22,125 nucleotides of DNA from an uncultured Campylobacter sp. (GTDB lineage Bacteria > Campylobacterota > Campylobacteria > Campylobacterales > Campylobacteraceae). The notes under the pieces were generated by a model. That model was not told the DNA's origin, did no database searches, and saw only the letters and a list, made by a program, of their open reading frames with translations. The stretch spans positions 1-22,125 of the forward strand of contig NZ_CALIBF010000168.1 of the NCBI RefSeq assembly GCF_938045465.1, in the 5' to 3' direction. How positions within the stretch are numbered: position 1 is the first letter of the stretch; the number at the start of each line of letters is the position of its first letter. The position numbers and the translations under genes are program-made. Of this stretch, positions 1 to 8,439 are shown piece by piece.

Positions 1-632
1 CTTAATCCCCTTGTGCCAAAGCGCGCGCCCCATCATCAAAACGACCTTTCGCTCGCCCAGATCCGCCCCTTCGCATACGTCCGGATCGAAGTAGCTCGCA
101 TCCACGCCCACGCTTTTGATGCGGTAAATTTTATCCTCGCGGCTCAAGCCCTTAGCCAAAAAATAATCCGGATCTGCGTCATTTACGAAGATACAGCCGT
201 CGCTAAGCGCCAAGGAGCGCCTGTAAAGCCGCTCGATCACGGCTCTATTAGAAGCGATTTTAGGTCGCCGTCCACGTAGAAGCTGCCGAGCCCCTCGACT
301 AAATTTAGCACGGTTTTGATGCCCGCTTTTTTCGCCGCAAAGGTGCCGAAGACGTTTGATTTGTGCGCGGAGGTCTGAAGCATATCTAGGTTTAGATCGC
401 GCAAAACGGCTGCCAAACCCTCGCTGTTTTTAAGCACCTTGAAAGGGTTGATCGAGGCCTTGTCGAGCTCGTAGGTCACGGCGTGAAATTCGCTCGCAAG
501 CTTTTGCGTGTAATCGCCCGCGGGCGCGATGGCGTAAATTTCATGCCCCCGCTCTTTAAGAGCCCGCATTATCGGCGCGCGAAAGAAATATAGGCTCATG
601 CTTTCGTGCGAAAGAAACCCTATGCGCGGCAC
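1..632 (-). pseudogene. pglA: PglA, N-acetylgalactosaminyltransferase of N-glycan synthesis; frameshifted and cut by window edge
   Basis: In the family, PglA adds the first alpha-1,3-GalNAc to undecaprenyl-PP-bacillosamine on the cytoplasmic face of the inner membrane. The N-terminal part (GTG start at 632, GGAG 8 bases upstream) opens with a GFLSHES segment and holds AHKSN and LVEGLGSFYVD, matching C. jejuni PglA throughout. That frame hits TGA at 239-237. Similarity continues in another frame from base 240: VIERLYRRS, then CIFVN, and RALWHKGIK near the window start. One base is missing around the GG at 241-242. The downstream frame is open to the edge, so the break is recent, a sequencing or assembly error, or a programmed shift; no long homopolymer is present. 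The missing C-terminal part would hold the rest of the nucleotide-sugar domain. It is the last gene of the locus visible here, 274 bases after pglB. PglA identity is strong; the functional state is uncertain. Confidence 0.85.
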
Positions 633-906
633 GGCTCACGCTCCGTTTTAAAATTTTGCGACTTAAAATTTATATGATTTTGTGCGCGGCACGCGGAATT
701 CTCGCCGTCTTGATTAAAATTTCGCGCCATAAAAAACCCTTGCTCTTTTTTAAAATTTACCGCCGATAAAAGCCCTCGCGACGCTTGAAAAAATTTCATT
801 CGCTCTCCTTTAAACTTAGCCTAAATTTAATCTAAAAATCCGCGCACGGAAGTTAAATTTATTTCGCATGTCGCGATGAAATTTAACCCGCCCGTAGCGG
901 CAAAAT
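633..906. repeat. AT-rich spacer pglB-pglA with dense RAATTY words
   Basis: This spacer separates pglB from pglA inside an otherwise tightly packed operon. I count nine RAATTY hexamers (eight AAATTT and one GAATTC near 697), where about 0.3 would be expected at random. No ORF with a plausible start and family match was found, and no clear sigma-70 promoter. It could carry an internal promoter or processing signal for pglA, but nothing decisive is visible. Confidence 0.6.
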
Positions 907-3687
907 TTAGCGCTTTAATTTATAAACTTTCACAGCAGGGCTTAAGATCACAGGCTCGAATAGCTCGGGTCTATATCTTTCAAATACAAAAAGCTGAATG
1001 TAGCTTGAGTTTAGCATCGTCTTATCTAGCAGCAAAAATCGCCCGTAATCGCGCATGAAAATCACGTAAAATTGCGCGCTGCTGTCCATATTAAACTCTT
1101 TTACCGAAAGCTTGCCATTCGCGTCGTAGCTCGTTTCGTAAAAGGTATTGATCGCGAATTTTCTGCCGCTATATTCTAAATTTAAAAGGCTCGGCGAGAT
1201 CGAAAAGCCGTTGTCCATATGCACGCCGCTTTGATCCTGAACAAACCTATCGCTCGTTATGAAAAACAGCTCGCCCAGCTGCTTGCCGTCGGTGATATCG
1301 ATGTTTGAAAACTGCGTGACGACGGGGAAGATATTCATCATGCGATCGGGCAGGATGTAGTAGATGTCGCGAGTAGGCCTTGGCGGCTTAAAATCGGCCA
1401 GTCCCAAACTTAAGATAAAATCATTTACGTCTGTGGCATTATAATCTTTTAAAATTTGCTTTAGCTTGTTTGGAATTTTTTCGCTATATCCGCGCTCGGT
1501 GTATTCGACATCCAGACGCGCCATATTCGCAGAGCTCATCTGATCTCTAAAAAGCGCAAAGCTAACGGGGAAATTATCGTTGCCGAGGTGTTTGCCGCCG
1601 TCGATGAGAGTCTTTACGTCGCTGTAATAGCGTATGCCGTATCCGTAGTCCCACCACGAAAGCGCGTAATCCTCGCGCTGCGCCTTATCTTTGAGCTCGT
1701 CAAGCACCCGCACCTCGCTTTGATAAAAGACCGTATCGACCTTGTACGAGACGATGTGCTGCCATGCGGGGTAAATGGCAAGCGCCGTCAAAATAAGCAG
1801 TATCGCGCGTCCCGCGATCTTTGGCAGATCCAAGCGCTTTACGCAAAAATACAAAATATATCCGAAACTTAACCCCATCACGCCCACGGCGTAGATCGTA
1901 AATCTAAGGCCCGCTTTGTTTGCCGCAAAGCCCAAAAGCAGAAGCGGGATCGAGAGCAAAAATTCCTTATGCCTAAAGCAAAGCACTACGTATCCGATTG
2001 CCGCGATCACGAAAACCGCGACGTGCGAGCTGATGCGCTCCATAAAGATCTTAGGCGGCACGATGCCTGATTCTTGGATTGTTTGATTGACGTTGAAAAA
2101 ATGAAATGCCGTATCGGCGTTGTCCGCAAGGGAGCGGAAGATATAAAATTTCGCCTGAAAGATGATCGGGCTAAGACCTCCGTTTGCGACGAAAAAGACT
2201 ACGGCAAGCGCGCCGATAATCGCTAAAATTTTAAAATTTAATAGCTTTCCTTTAAATGCAAAGAGCCAAAATAGCGTAAGCGAGATTAAAATTTTAGCTA
2301 CCAAAGGCGTGGAGCAAAGCGCGATCAAAAAGATGATCATCGCTTCGTAATTTACCGCACTTTTTCGCTTAAAAATCAGCGTGTAGGCGAAAAATACGGC
2401 GAGCATCATGGAATTTAGCGAAAAGCTGGACGGATACCACCACATATAAAATATCGTAAACGCACCCAGCCAAAACAGCGTGCTGCGCGAACCGCGCGTG
2501 CAGATACGGATGAACGCCCACAAAATACACATCGCAAGCACGATATTTAGCATATCGGTGTCGTAATACCCAGCCATTGTGCGGTTATAGTAGCTATTCG
2601 CCACGCTCGCGACAAGCGCGCCGATGAAGCCTGCGCGCATGCAGCGAAACTCGCTTGAAATTAATAAAATCGGCACTACGATGAGCGAGCTAAACAAAGC
2701 CGGCAGATAAACGAAGATCGTCTCGATTTTAAAGGGCAAAATTTCAGCCAAAAACGCCGTCACGATCGAAAGCGGCGCGCTAAAATAACTAAGATCGTTG
2801 GGCTGATGAAAGCCGGCGAGTCGGTCGCGCGCGCCCTCTGCAAAGGCGTAGCCGTCGTTGGTGTTTATCATCAGCTCGCCATCCCAAAAAAAGTAGTTCG
2901 GAAAACCGCTCGCCCAGTGCACCCACCACATACGAAACGCCACGCTAAAGGCAAACGCGAGCAAAGTCATCAGCAAAATATGCTTTGAAAACTCATAATT
3001 TTTTATAAAACCGAAAATTTTGCGCCTAGCAGGAAGCGCGTCAGCTGACTGATTTTTGGAATTTTGGGAATTTTCTGTTGTGGAGTTTTTAGAATTATCA
3101 GAATTTATGCCGTTTGTAGAATTTAAAGCACTTGCGGAATTCGCATTTTTAAATTTAGCCAAATTAGCGGCTTTTGCGGAATTTTTATTTGTAGAGTTCG
3201 CAGCGCCAGCGGAATTTTTATTTGTAGAATTTTTGCTCGTGGAATTCGCAGCGTCCTTCAAATTTGAGTTTGCAGAATTTGCGCCTGCGGAATTTTTAGA
3301 ATTTACCGAGGTAGAATTTTGTCCGCTTGATTTTTTAGCCTTTTTGGATTTTTTTTGTGCTCGCATTTTTGCAGAAACAGCGCGCGCTTGATCGTCGCTT
3401 AAATTTTTAGCGCCGGCGTGCGCGGAATTTTTGCTCGCAGAATTTTTTGCATCAAGCTCAGAATTTTTATCGCTCTGAGGCGCGGTATCCTCGCTACCCT
3501 TAATCTCGGCATTTTCGCCATTAAAATTCTCTCCGCCATCCGCGGAATACTCTGCGTCAAAATTTCCCTCACTAGCGAAATTTTCGCTTAAGGCAGCTTT
3601 GTCGGCACCCATTGATTGCGCGCCTTTTTGATCGGACGATCCTTCGTCGATCTCTCTGACGCTAAAAGCCTTTTTTTCTTCACCCAC
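907..3687 (-). CDS. pglB: PglB, bacterial oligosaccharyltransferase (STT3 family) with long Asn/Ser-rich N-terminal extension
   Basis: PglB transfers the completed glycan from its undecaprenyl-PP carrier to Asn in D/E-x-N-x-S/T sequons on the periplasmic side of the inner membrane. The core begins near residue 220 with transmembrane segments. It carries DGYAFAEGARD and GFHQPNDLSY, the catalytic WWDYG motif at 678-682 followed by GYGIRYYSDVKTL, and a C-terminal MxxI motif (MMNI) at 783-786, as in C. jejuni PglB. At 926 aa it is about 213 longer than the C. jejuni protein. The excess is a cytoplasmic N-terminal tail, of which residues about 75-213 are NS/KNSA repeats built from GAATTY words. 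The GTG start at 3687 lies two bases after the pglJ stop with AAGGA upstream. A later start nearer residue 215 would give a normal-length protein, but the frame is open throughout and the GTG has a good ribosome site. Family assignment is very secure. Confidence 0.96.
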   Translation of the reverse strand: MGEEKKAFSVREIDEGSSDQKGAQSMGADKAALSENFASEGNFDAEYSADGGENFNGENAEIKGSEDTAPQSDKNSELDAKNSASKNSAHAGAKNLSDDQARAVSAKMRAQKKSKKAKKSSGQNSTSVNSKNSAGANSANSNLKDAANSTSKNSTNKNSAGAANSTNKNSAKAANLAKFKNANSASALNSTNGINSDNSKNSTTENSQNSKNQSADALPARRKIFGFIKNYEFSKHILLMTLLAFAFSVAFRMWWVHWASGFPNYFFWDGELMINTNDGYAFAEGARDRLAGFHQPNDLSYFSAPLSIVTAFLAEILPFKIETIFVYLPALFSSLIVVPILLISSEFRCMRAGFIGALVASVANSYYNRTMAGYYDTDMLNIVLAMCILWAFIRICTRGSRSTLFWLGAFTIFYMWWYPSSFSLNSMMLAVFFAYTLIFKRKSAVNYEAMIIFLIALCSTPLVAKILISLTLFWLFAFKGKLLNFKILAIIGALAVVFFVANGGLSPIIFQAKFYIFRSLADNADTAFHFFNVNQTIQESGIVPPKIFMERISSHVAVFVIAAIGYVVLCFRHKEFLLSIPLLLLGFAANKAGLRFTIYAVGVMGLSFGYILYFCVKRLDLPKIAGRAILLILTALAIYPAWQHIVSYKVDTVFYQSEVRVLDELKDKAQREDYALSWWDYGYGIRYYSDVKTLIDGGKHLGNDNFPVSFALFRDQMSSANMARLDVEYTERGYSEKIPNKLKQILKDYNATDVNDFILSLGLADFKPPRPTRDIYYILPDRMMNIFPVVTQFSNIDITDGKQLGELFFITSDRFVQDQSGVHMDNGFSISPSLLNLEYSGRKFAINTFYETSYDANGKLSVKEFNMDSSAQFYVIFMRDYGRFLLLDKTMLNSSYIQLFVFERYRPELFEPVILSPAVKVYKLKR
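3058..3470 (-). repeat. NS-repeat insert encoded by RAATTY words, PglB N-terminus
   Basis: About 19 RAATTY hexamers lie in about 410 bases. They are mostly written GGAATTTT, AGAATTTT or GGAATTCG on the plus strand. On the coding strand each reads R-AAT-TY, which gives Lys/Glu/Ala-Asn-Ser/Leu/Phe, and the product is a low-complexity chain of NSA, KNS and NST units. The repeats are imperfect (GAGTTC and GAATTA variants occur), so this is a degenerate array rather than a clean microsatellite. Confidence 0.8.
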
Positions 3688-3689
3688 GC

Positions 3690-4808
3690 CTATTTTCCTT
3701 CGTCGATTTGTTCTATTTTTGCGATCAGCTCGCTTGCTATCCGTTTTTTATCGAAAAACGAGGCTCTAATTTTAGCCTTTTTCTCATAAAATTTTACATA
3801 ATTTTCATCATCCAGCGCTTTTTGCATCGCCGCTTGGGTGCTTTCTAGATCGTTCACGCCCACCAGCACGCCCCATTCGCTCTGCCCCAAAAGCTCGCGC
3901 GCGCCGCTTTGATGATCGCTTGAAATTACGAGTTTGCCGCACGCAAGAGCTTCGATAAGCGCGTTTGAAAACCCCTCAAAAAGGCTTACGAAAACAAACG
4001 CGTAGCATCTAGCCATATACTTATACGGATTTGCGTCAAAGCCCAAAAGCTTCACGCGGCCGCCTAAGCCCAGCTCCTCTATCAGAGCTTCAAGCTCGGC
4101 CCGCAGCACGCCGTCGCCCAAGATCAGCAGGTCTTTGTCGTTATTTTTTAAATTTGCATACGCGCGGATCAAAAGTGCGTGGTTTTTTCCCGCATCGAGC
4201 CTGCCGACGCTTAGGAAAAACGGTCGCTCCTGCGCGACCTGCTGCTGCGCTTTGCGACTGATCTCATCCAGATCGATCGCGTTGTATAGCACGCTCATCT
4301 TGCGCTCATCGATTCCGAAATTATCCGCCAGATCGCGCAAATTTCCAAGCGAGTTGGGGAAGATAAAATCGGCCTTCGGATAGAGCTTACGCAGCAGAAG
4401 CTTTGAAATTTTAGATTTGAAGTTCGGCTCTTTATACAGCACCGACGGCGTCGAGCATTCGTTAAAAATCATCGTTCCGCCCAATCCGTAAACTCGCGCC
4501 AGCGCCGCCACGTAACAAGGGCGGTTCATCCAAACGAAGTGGATGTCGATACCTAGGCGCTCGCATAGCTTTTTGTAGCGCAGCGCCAAAAACGGCAGCT
4601 TTGCAAGCTTCAGCAGCCCGTTTTCAAAGGGGGCTGATTTTTCGATGAAATGGATCTGCACGTCGCTTGGAATTTCATAAAAAATCCTCTCGTTCATCAG
4701 CACCAGATGCACTTCATAGCGTGCCGTAAGCTCGCCTAAGAGGTTGCTTACGACGCGCTCGGCGCCGCCGCCTCCCATCGAATATATAAAAACGCTTAAT
4801 TTCTTCAT
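3690..4808 (-). CDS. pglJ: PglJ, N-acetylgalactosaminyltransferase (GT4)
   Basis: In the family, PglJ adds the second GalNAc to the lipid-linked N-glycan on the cytoplasmic face of the inner membrane. The 372-aa protein is close to the C. jejuni length of 365. It shows the GT4 N-terminal loop GGGGAERVV, then LPFLALRYKKLC, INECSTPSV-like FNECSTPSVLY, SVGRLDAGKNHALLIRAYA, LGFDANPYKYMA, and the E-x7-E donor-site motif EGFSNALIE followed by SGARELLG. All of these have direct counterparts in C. jejuni PglJ. It ends two bases before the pglB GTG, so the two are probably coupled. Upstream is a 242-base AAATTT-rich spacer rather than an overlap, which marks a break within the glycosyltransferase run. 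Assignment to PglJ rather than PglH rests on similarity along the whole length. Confidence 0.92.
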   Translation of the reverse strand: MKKLSVFIYSMGGGGAERVVSNLLGELTARYEVHLVLMNERIFYEIPSDVQIHFIEKSAPFENGLLKLAKLPFLALRYKKLCERLGIDIHFVWMNRPCYVAALARVYGLGGTMIFNECSTPSVLYKEPNFKSKISKLLLRKLYPKADFIFPNSLGNLRDLADNFGIDERKMSVLYNAIDLDEISRKAQQQVAQERPFFLSVGRLDAGKNHALLIRAYANLKNNDKDLLILGDGVLRAELEALIEELGLGGRVKLLGFDANPYKYMARCYAFVFVSLFEGFSNALIEALACGKLVISSDHQSGARELLGQSEWGVLVGVNDLESTQAAMQKALDDENYVKFYEKKAKIRASFFDKKRIASELIAKIEQIDEGK

Positions 4809-5050
4809 CCCTTTACCTTTTAAATTTCTGCCGCGCTATAAATTTAAGCTTTGCTCGCGCCTTTTTACGCGAGCATACGCCGCGCTGTTTAAATTTAGCG
4901 CGTTTTGCGCTGCCCCAAGCGGCTAAATTTCATCGCGCGATGCGCTTTGTAAATTTAAACGCGCCGCTCTGCTCGGGCGCGAAATGCTATCTTAGCACAC
5001 CGAAGTTTAAATTTATCTCCGCGCGCCGCTAGGGCATCGATAAGCGGCTG
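4809..5050. repeat. Spacer with six AAATTT words at irregular 18-58 base spacing
   Basis: Six AAATTT palindromes start at 4822, 4840, 4891, 4925, 4951 and 5009, most embedded as TAAATTTA and separated by GC-rich sequence such as GCGCG blocks. Random expectation is about 0.24 for any RAATTY in this length. No gene, clear promoter or terminator was seen. The spacer interrupts the overlapping gene run between the PglH-like gene and pglJ. Confidence 0.65.
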
Positions 5051-6094
5051 CTATTTGCGCGCAAACCGATCTATCAAGCCCTGCCAGAGCTCAACGATGC
5101 GCTCTTGCGAAAACTCGTCTAAATTTTCATTTGCATTTTGCACAAGAGTATCTCGCAGCGCCTCATCACGCATTAAATTTTCAAGCTTGCTCGCAAGTTC
5201 ATTCGCATCGCCGCGTTTAAACAAAATGCCGCTAAGGCCGTCCTTTATGAGCTCTTTTGCGCCCGCCGTGTCGCTGCTAAGCCGTGCACAGCCGTAAAAC
5301 GCAGACTCGATCAAAACGTTTGGAAGCCCCTCGCTAAGCGAGCTTAGCACAAAAATTTTGGCTTCTTTATACAGCTCGCTCACGTCCTGCTTGTGCCCTA
5401 AAAATCGCACTTCAAGCCCAAGCCGCGCCACGAGCTCGCGCAAGCTTTCGCGCAGCGAGCCGTCGCCCGCGATTAAAATTTCCCACTTCGCAAGCAGGCT
5501 TTTATCGATCCTGCTTAGCGCGTCGAAGTAAATTTCATACCCCTTTACAGGCTCGAGCCTGCCGATGCTTAAGATCACGTTTCGCTTGGCGCTTTTAGCA
5601 CCATCAATCTCGCCGAAAAAGGGGTTGTGCACGACGAAGCAGTTTTTGACAAATCGCGAATAGTACTCAAAGTCCGAGCGCGTAAGCACCGTAAGCGCGT
5701 CCGCTTTTTTGTAGCACAGATCGCGCACGCGGCTAAAAAGCCCGCTTGACATATAATCGTGCGCGTTGTGCTCGGTCGCGATGAGCGGGATGCCTAGCCC
5801 AAAGCTTGCGATCACGCACGCTACGTTCGTCCAGTCCATAAAGCTGATGATGACGCTTGGGCGCTCGCGCTTGAAGCACTCGCGCAAAATTCTGTATTTA
5901 TCGAACCTGCCGCCGTTTTTATAAACATCTAGATGCAAAAATTTTATCTTTTCGCTAAATTTATACCTGCCCTCGTCGTTTTCCAAAATCGCGATCGTAA
6001 CGTCGTTTGCGCGCGCAAAATGGTTCGCCAAGACCTGCAGCACGCGCTCGGCGCCGCCGTTTCTAAGAGCTGCGATGACGAATAAAATTTTCAT
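5051..6094 (-). CDS. PglH-like glycosyltransferase (GT4)
   Basis: This 347-aa GT-B enzyme is probably a GalNAc or related sugar transferase that extends the lipid-linked N-glycan in the cytoplasm. Visible motifs are NGGAERVLQVLA at the N-terminus, FMDWTNVA, TEHNAHDYM, LSIGRLEPVKGYEIYFDAL, IAGDGSLR, and the E-x7-E motif EGLPNVLIE followed by AGAKELI. It resembles C. jejuni PglH and the other PglH-type protein in this operon, so the two look like duplicated paralogues with separate linkages or processive steps. The ATG at 6094 overlaps the preceding family-2 transferase stop by four bases (ATGA), which suggests coupling. Its stop is followed by the AAATTT-rich spacer. Exact acceptor, donor and linkage cannot be read from sequence. 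Confidence 0.85.
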   Translation of the reverse strand: MKILFVIAALRNGGAERVLQVLANHFARANDVTIAILENDEGRYKFSEKIKFLHLDVYKNGGRFDKYRILRECFKRERPSVIISFMDWTNVACVIASFGLGIPLIATEHNAHDYMSSGLFSRVRDLCYKKADALTVLTRSDFEYYSRFVKNCFVVHNPFFGEIDGAKSAKRNVILSIGRLEPVKGYEIYFDALSRIDKSLLAKWEILIAGDGSLRESLRELVARLGLEVRFLGHKQDVSELYKEAKIFVLSSLSEGLPNVLIESAFYGCARLSSDTAGAKELIKDGLSGILFKRGDANELASKLENLMRDEALRDTLVQNANENLDEFSQERIVELWQGLIDRFARK

Positions 6095-7359
6095 TTTAGC
6101 TTCCGATAAATTTTATAAAATAGCCGCAAAAGCGCGGGGCTAGCGTAAAACAAGACCATCATCAGCGTCTGCGTGCGGCTTGCATGCGCTGCGAAAAATC
6201 CAAAATCCAGCCGCTCGCGCACCAAAGCGTGCAGTGAGCGGATCTGATCCACAGCTTCTGCAGCGCTTAAAGGAGAGCGGGGATCTGCGATCTTTCTTTG
6301 CGACGCAGAATTCTGCTCGGAATTTCGCATATAATTTTGCTCGGAGGAATTTTTAAATGCGGAATTTTTACCGCATGCGCAAGATAAACTATCAGCACCG
6401 CGTAAATCTGCCTCGTTTGTCAAACCGCACGTATTAGCCTCAAGAGGAGAAGTTGCATCCCCCCCATCCGAGCCCGCAGCATCAAAGCTCGATTTGATAA
6501 TTAAAAACGCCGTATTCAGCGCGGACTCGCAGCGAGTAAAATTAGCCTCACGCGCCAAGCTTGGATAATTCGCAGCGATCGCCTCAGTATAGCGGCGCAC
6601 CGCAGCGATGACCGCCAGATGCCTGCGTGCGAATGAATTTACGGTCGAGCCCGCCCTTACGCGATAAAAATATAAAATTTCATCCGTGCACGCCGAAATA
6701 GAAGCGTTAAAAATATCAAAAAATATCGCCACATCCTCATAGATCTGCCCCGTAGGAAAGCGCAAAGCAGCGAAAATTTCGCGAGCAAACAGCGCGCGCC
6801 AAACCGCGGTGCTAAAATACGGATCCTGCGTGCAGCTGCGTCTAAAAAGCTCTTGCGGCGATATTTTGTATTCGCCTGCGTTGGCATTCGAATTTGCAGC
6901 TCCTCCTAAATCGCTAACCTCTTTAGAATTTTGATTTTCTTTAGAATTTAAAGCCGCCTTGAAATTATTTATTTCGCTCTCGTCGCCAAATGCTGCGTAG
7001 CCGCACATAGCGATTTTGGTGCAAAATTTCTGCGTCAGGCGAAAAAGCGTCTCAATCAAATTAAGGCTTATCAAATCGTCGCTATCTACGAAACTGATAA
7101 ACTCCCCGCGAGCGACATCCAAAGCAGCGTTTCGCGCGCTAGCCTGCCCGCCGTTTGGTTTATGCAGCACGCGCACACGAGGATCACGCGCAGCGTATTC
7201 GTCGCAAATCGCCTCGCTGCCATCATTTGAGCCATCATCTACGAGTAAAATTTCTAAATTCGTATAGGTCTGCGCCGTGATACGCTCCACGCAAGCGCGC
7301 AGGAATTCTTTGACATTATAAACGGGGATGATGACCGAGATTAGGGGATTTTCGCTCAT
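6091..7359 (-). CDS. Family-2 glycosyltransferase with two low-complexity inserts
   Basis: This GT-A inverting glycosyltransferase probably adds a branch or terminal sugar to the glycan, a role played by PglI in C. jejuni; it is not a clear PglI orthologue. The N-terminus holds SVIIPVYNVKEFL, LLVDDGSNDGS, KPNGGQASARNAAL and the metal-binding FVDSDD, followed by YFSTAVWRALF and IYEDVAIFF. At 422 aa it is longer than the usual 300-340. The excess lies in two stretches, residues about 125-160 (NSKENQNSKE) and 295-359 (KNSAFKNSSEQN, RNSEQNSASQ), both written with GAATTY words. The second stretch sits after the catalytic domain, before a hydrophobic C-terminal part. The ATG at 7359 overlaps the preceding stop as TAATG, with GGAGG just upstream. 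Donor and acceptor are unknown. Confidence 0.85.
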   Translation of the reverse strand: MSENPLISVIIPVYNVKEFLRACVERITAQTYTNLEILLVDDGSNDGSEAICDEYAARDPRVRVLHKPNGGQASARNAALDVARGEFISFVDSDDLISLNLIETLFRLTQKFCTKIAMCGYAAFGDESEINNFKAALNSKENQNSKEVSDLGGAANSNANAGEYKISPQELFRRSCTQDPYFSTAVWRALFAREIFAALRFPTGQIYEDVAIFFDIFNASISACTDEILYFYRVRAGSTVNSFARRHLAVIAAVRRYTEAIAANYPSLAREANFTRCESALNTAFLIIKSSFDAAGSDGGDATSPLEANTCGLTNEADLRGADSLSCACGKNSAFKNSSEQNYMRNSEQNSASQRKIADPRSPLSAAEAVDQIRSLHALVRERLDFGFFAAHASRTQTLMMVLFYASPALLRLFYKIYRKLK

Positions 7360-8438
7360 TATTCCTCCCTGTGTATCGTAGCGGCTATAAAATCCAACCA
7401 GCGTTGCCCGATCGTTTCAATTTTAAAGCTCTCCTCGCGCTTGGAGGCGTTTTGCACGAGCCGCTCGCGCAGCTTTTCGTCGCTCATTAGAATTTCAAGC
7501 TTTTTAGCGATACTTGCGCTATCGCCCACCGGACACAAAAACCCATCTACGCCGTCGCTTATAAGCTCGCTAGGACCTGCGATGCAATCTGTAGAAATTC
7601 TAGCGGTGCCGAAAAATATACTCTCCATCAAAATATTACAAAAGCCCTCCATCTTGGAGGTTACGACTACGATTTTAGCGCGTTCATATAAGCTCTCGAT
7701 ATCGCGCACAAAGCCGATGAACTGCACATTTAAGCGCAGCTTCGCAGCTAGGCTTTCAAGGCTCTTTCGCTCCTCTCCGTCGCCTGCGATCACCACCTTC
7801 CACTCTTTTAAAAGATTGAAATCTATAAGCGCAAGCGCCTTAAGAAGGACATCAAAGCCCTTATAGACATTGAGCCGGCCGGCTGCTAGGATGATATTTT
7901 CTTTAGGCGGGCGGGCCTCTTTAGCATGGCTGATCTCAAACATCGGATTAGGCATAATCGCGCGATTTTGCACATATGTGTAATGATCCAGATCGAATTT
8001 ACTAAGCACGCTAAGACCTGCAGCCCTCGGATAAAAGATCCGCTTGAGAGCTCGCCAGATCGGACTTTTTAAAAAGCGATGATTGGTGTGTTCGGAGACG
8101 ATGATTTTCTGCCCAACTCCAAGATTTGCGATAAGCGTAAGGACATTGGTATTATCTAAAAACGAGATTACGACGTCAAATTTACGACTTTTTAGAAGCC
8201 TATGCAAGGCTAAAATTTTATCGTAGCGCTTTTTTATATTGCCAAATACTCCCAAATCGCCCACTCCTAAATCCAAGCTAAGAAGCTCGATCTTAGAATC
8301 TAGCGCGTAAAACGGCTCATCTGCGTCAAATTTTATCACGCAGACTTCATTCTCACGGCAGAAAAAATTTGCCAGCACGCTTAGCACGCGCTCGGCACCG
8401 CCCTTGCCTAAAGCAGAAATCACCATAGCTATTTTCAT
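7359..8438 (-). CDS. pglH: PglH-type GalNAc transferase (GT4)
   Basis: C. jejuni PglH is a processive GalNAc transferase that completes the glycan main chain at the inner membrane. This 359-aa protein has the same length and matches along it: GKGGAERVLSVLAN, VIKFDADEPFYAL, VVISFLDNTNV, SEHTNHRFLKSPIWRALKR, AGRLNVYKGFDVLL, IAGDGEE, and the E-x7-E motif EGFCNILME followed by GPSELISDGVDG. Of the two PglH-like genes in this window it is the closer to C. jejuni PglH (for example ISFLD-NTN and SEH-N). It starts one base after the pyruvyl-transferase stop and its stop overlaps the next ATG (TAATG), so it is firmly embedded in the operon. Number of GalNAc units added is not predictable. Confidence 0.87.
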   Translation of the reverse strand: MKIAMVISALGKGGAERVLSVLANFFCRENEVCVIKFDADEPFYALDSKIELLSLDLGVGDLGVFGNIKKRYDKILALHRLLKSRKFDVVISFLDNTNVLTLIANLGVGQKIIVSEHTNHRFLKSPIWRALKRIFYPRAAGLSVLSKFDLDHYTYVQNRAIMPNPMFEISHAKEARPPKENIILAAGRLNVYKGFDVLLKALALIDFNLLKEWKVVIAGDGEERKSLESLAAKLRLNVQFIGFVRDIESLYERAKIVVVTSKMEGFCNILMESIFFGTARISTDCIAGPSELISDGVDGFLCPVGDSASIAKKLEILMSDEKLRERLVQNASKREESFKIETIGQRWLDFIAATIHREE

Positions 8439-8439
8439 T

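Noticed and set aside
3056..3391. A plus-strand ORF of Glu-Phe repeats opposite the PglB N-terminus
   Set aside because: It is the antisense reading of the RAATTY array (GAATTT read as Glu-Phe), without a ribosome site or family match; PglB on the other strand explains the region.
3058..3470. CRISPR array or tandem microsatellite in the pglB N-terminus
   Set aside because: Units are 9-24 bases, imperfect and unevenly spaced, with no constant repeat and no spacers; the region is a continuous coding frame.
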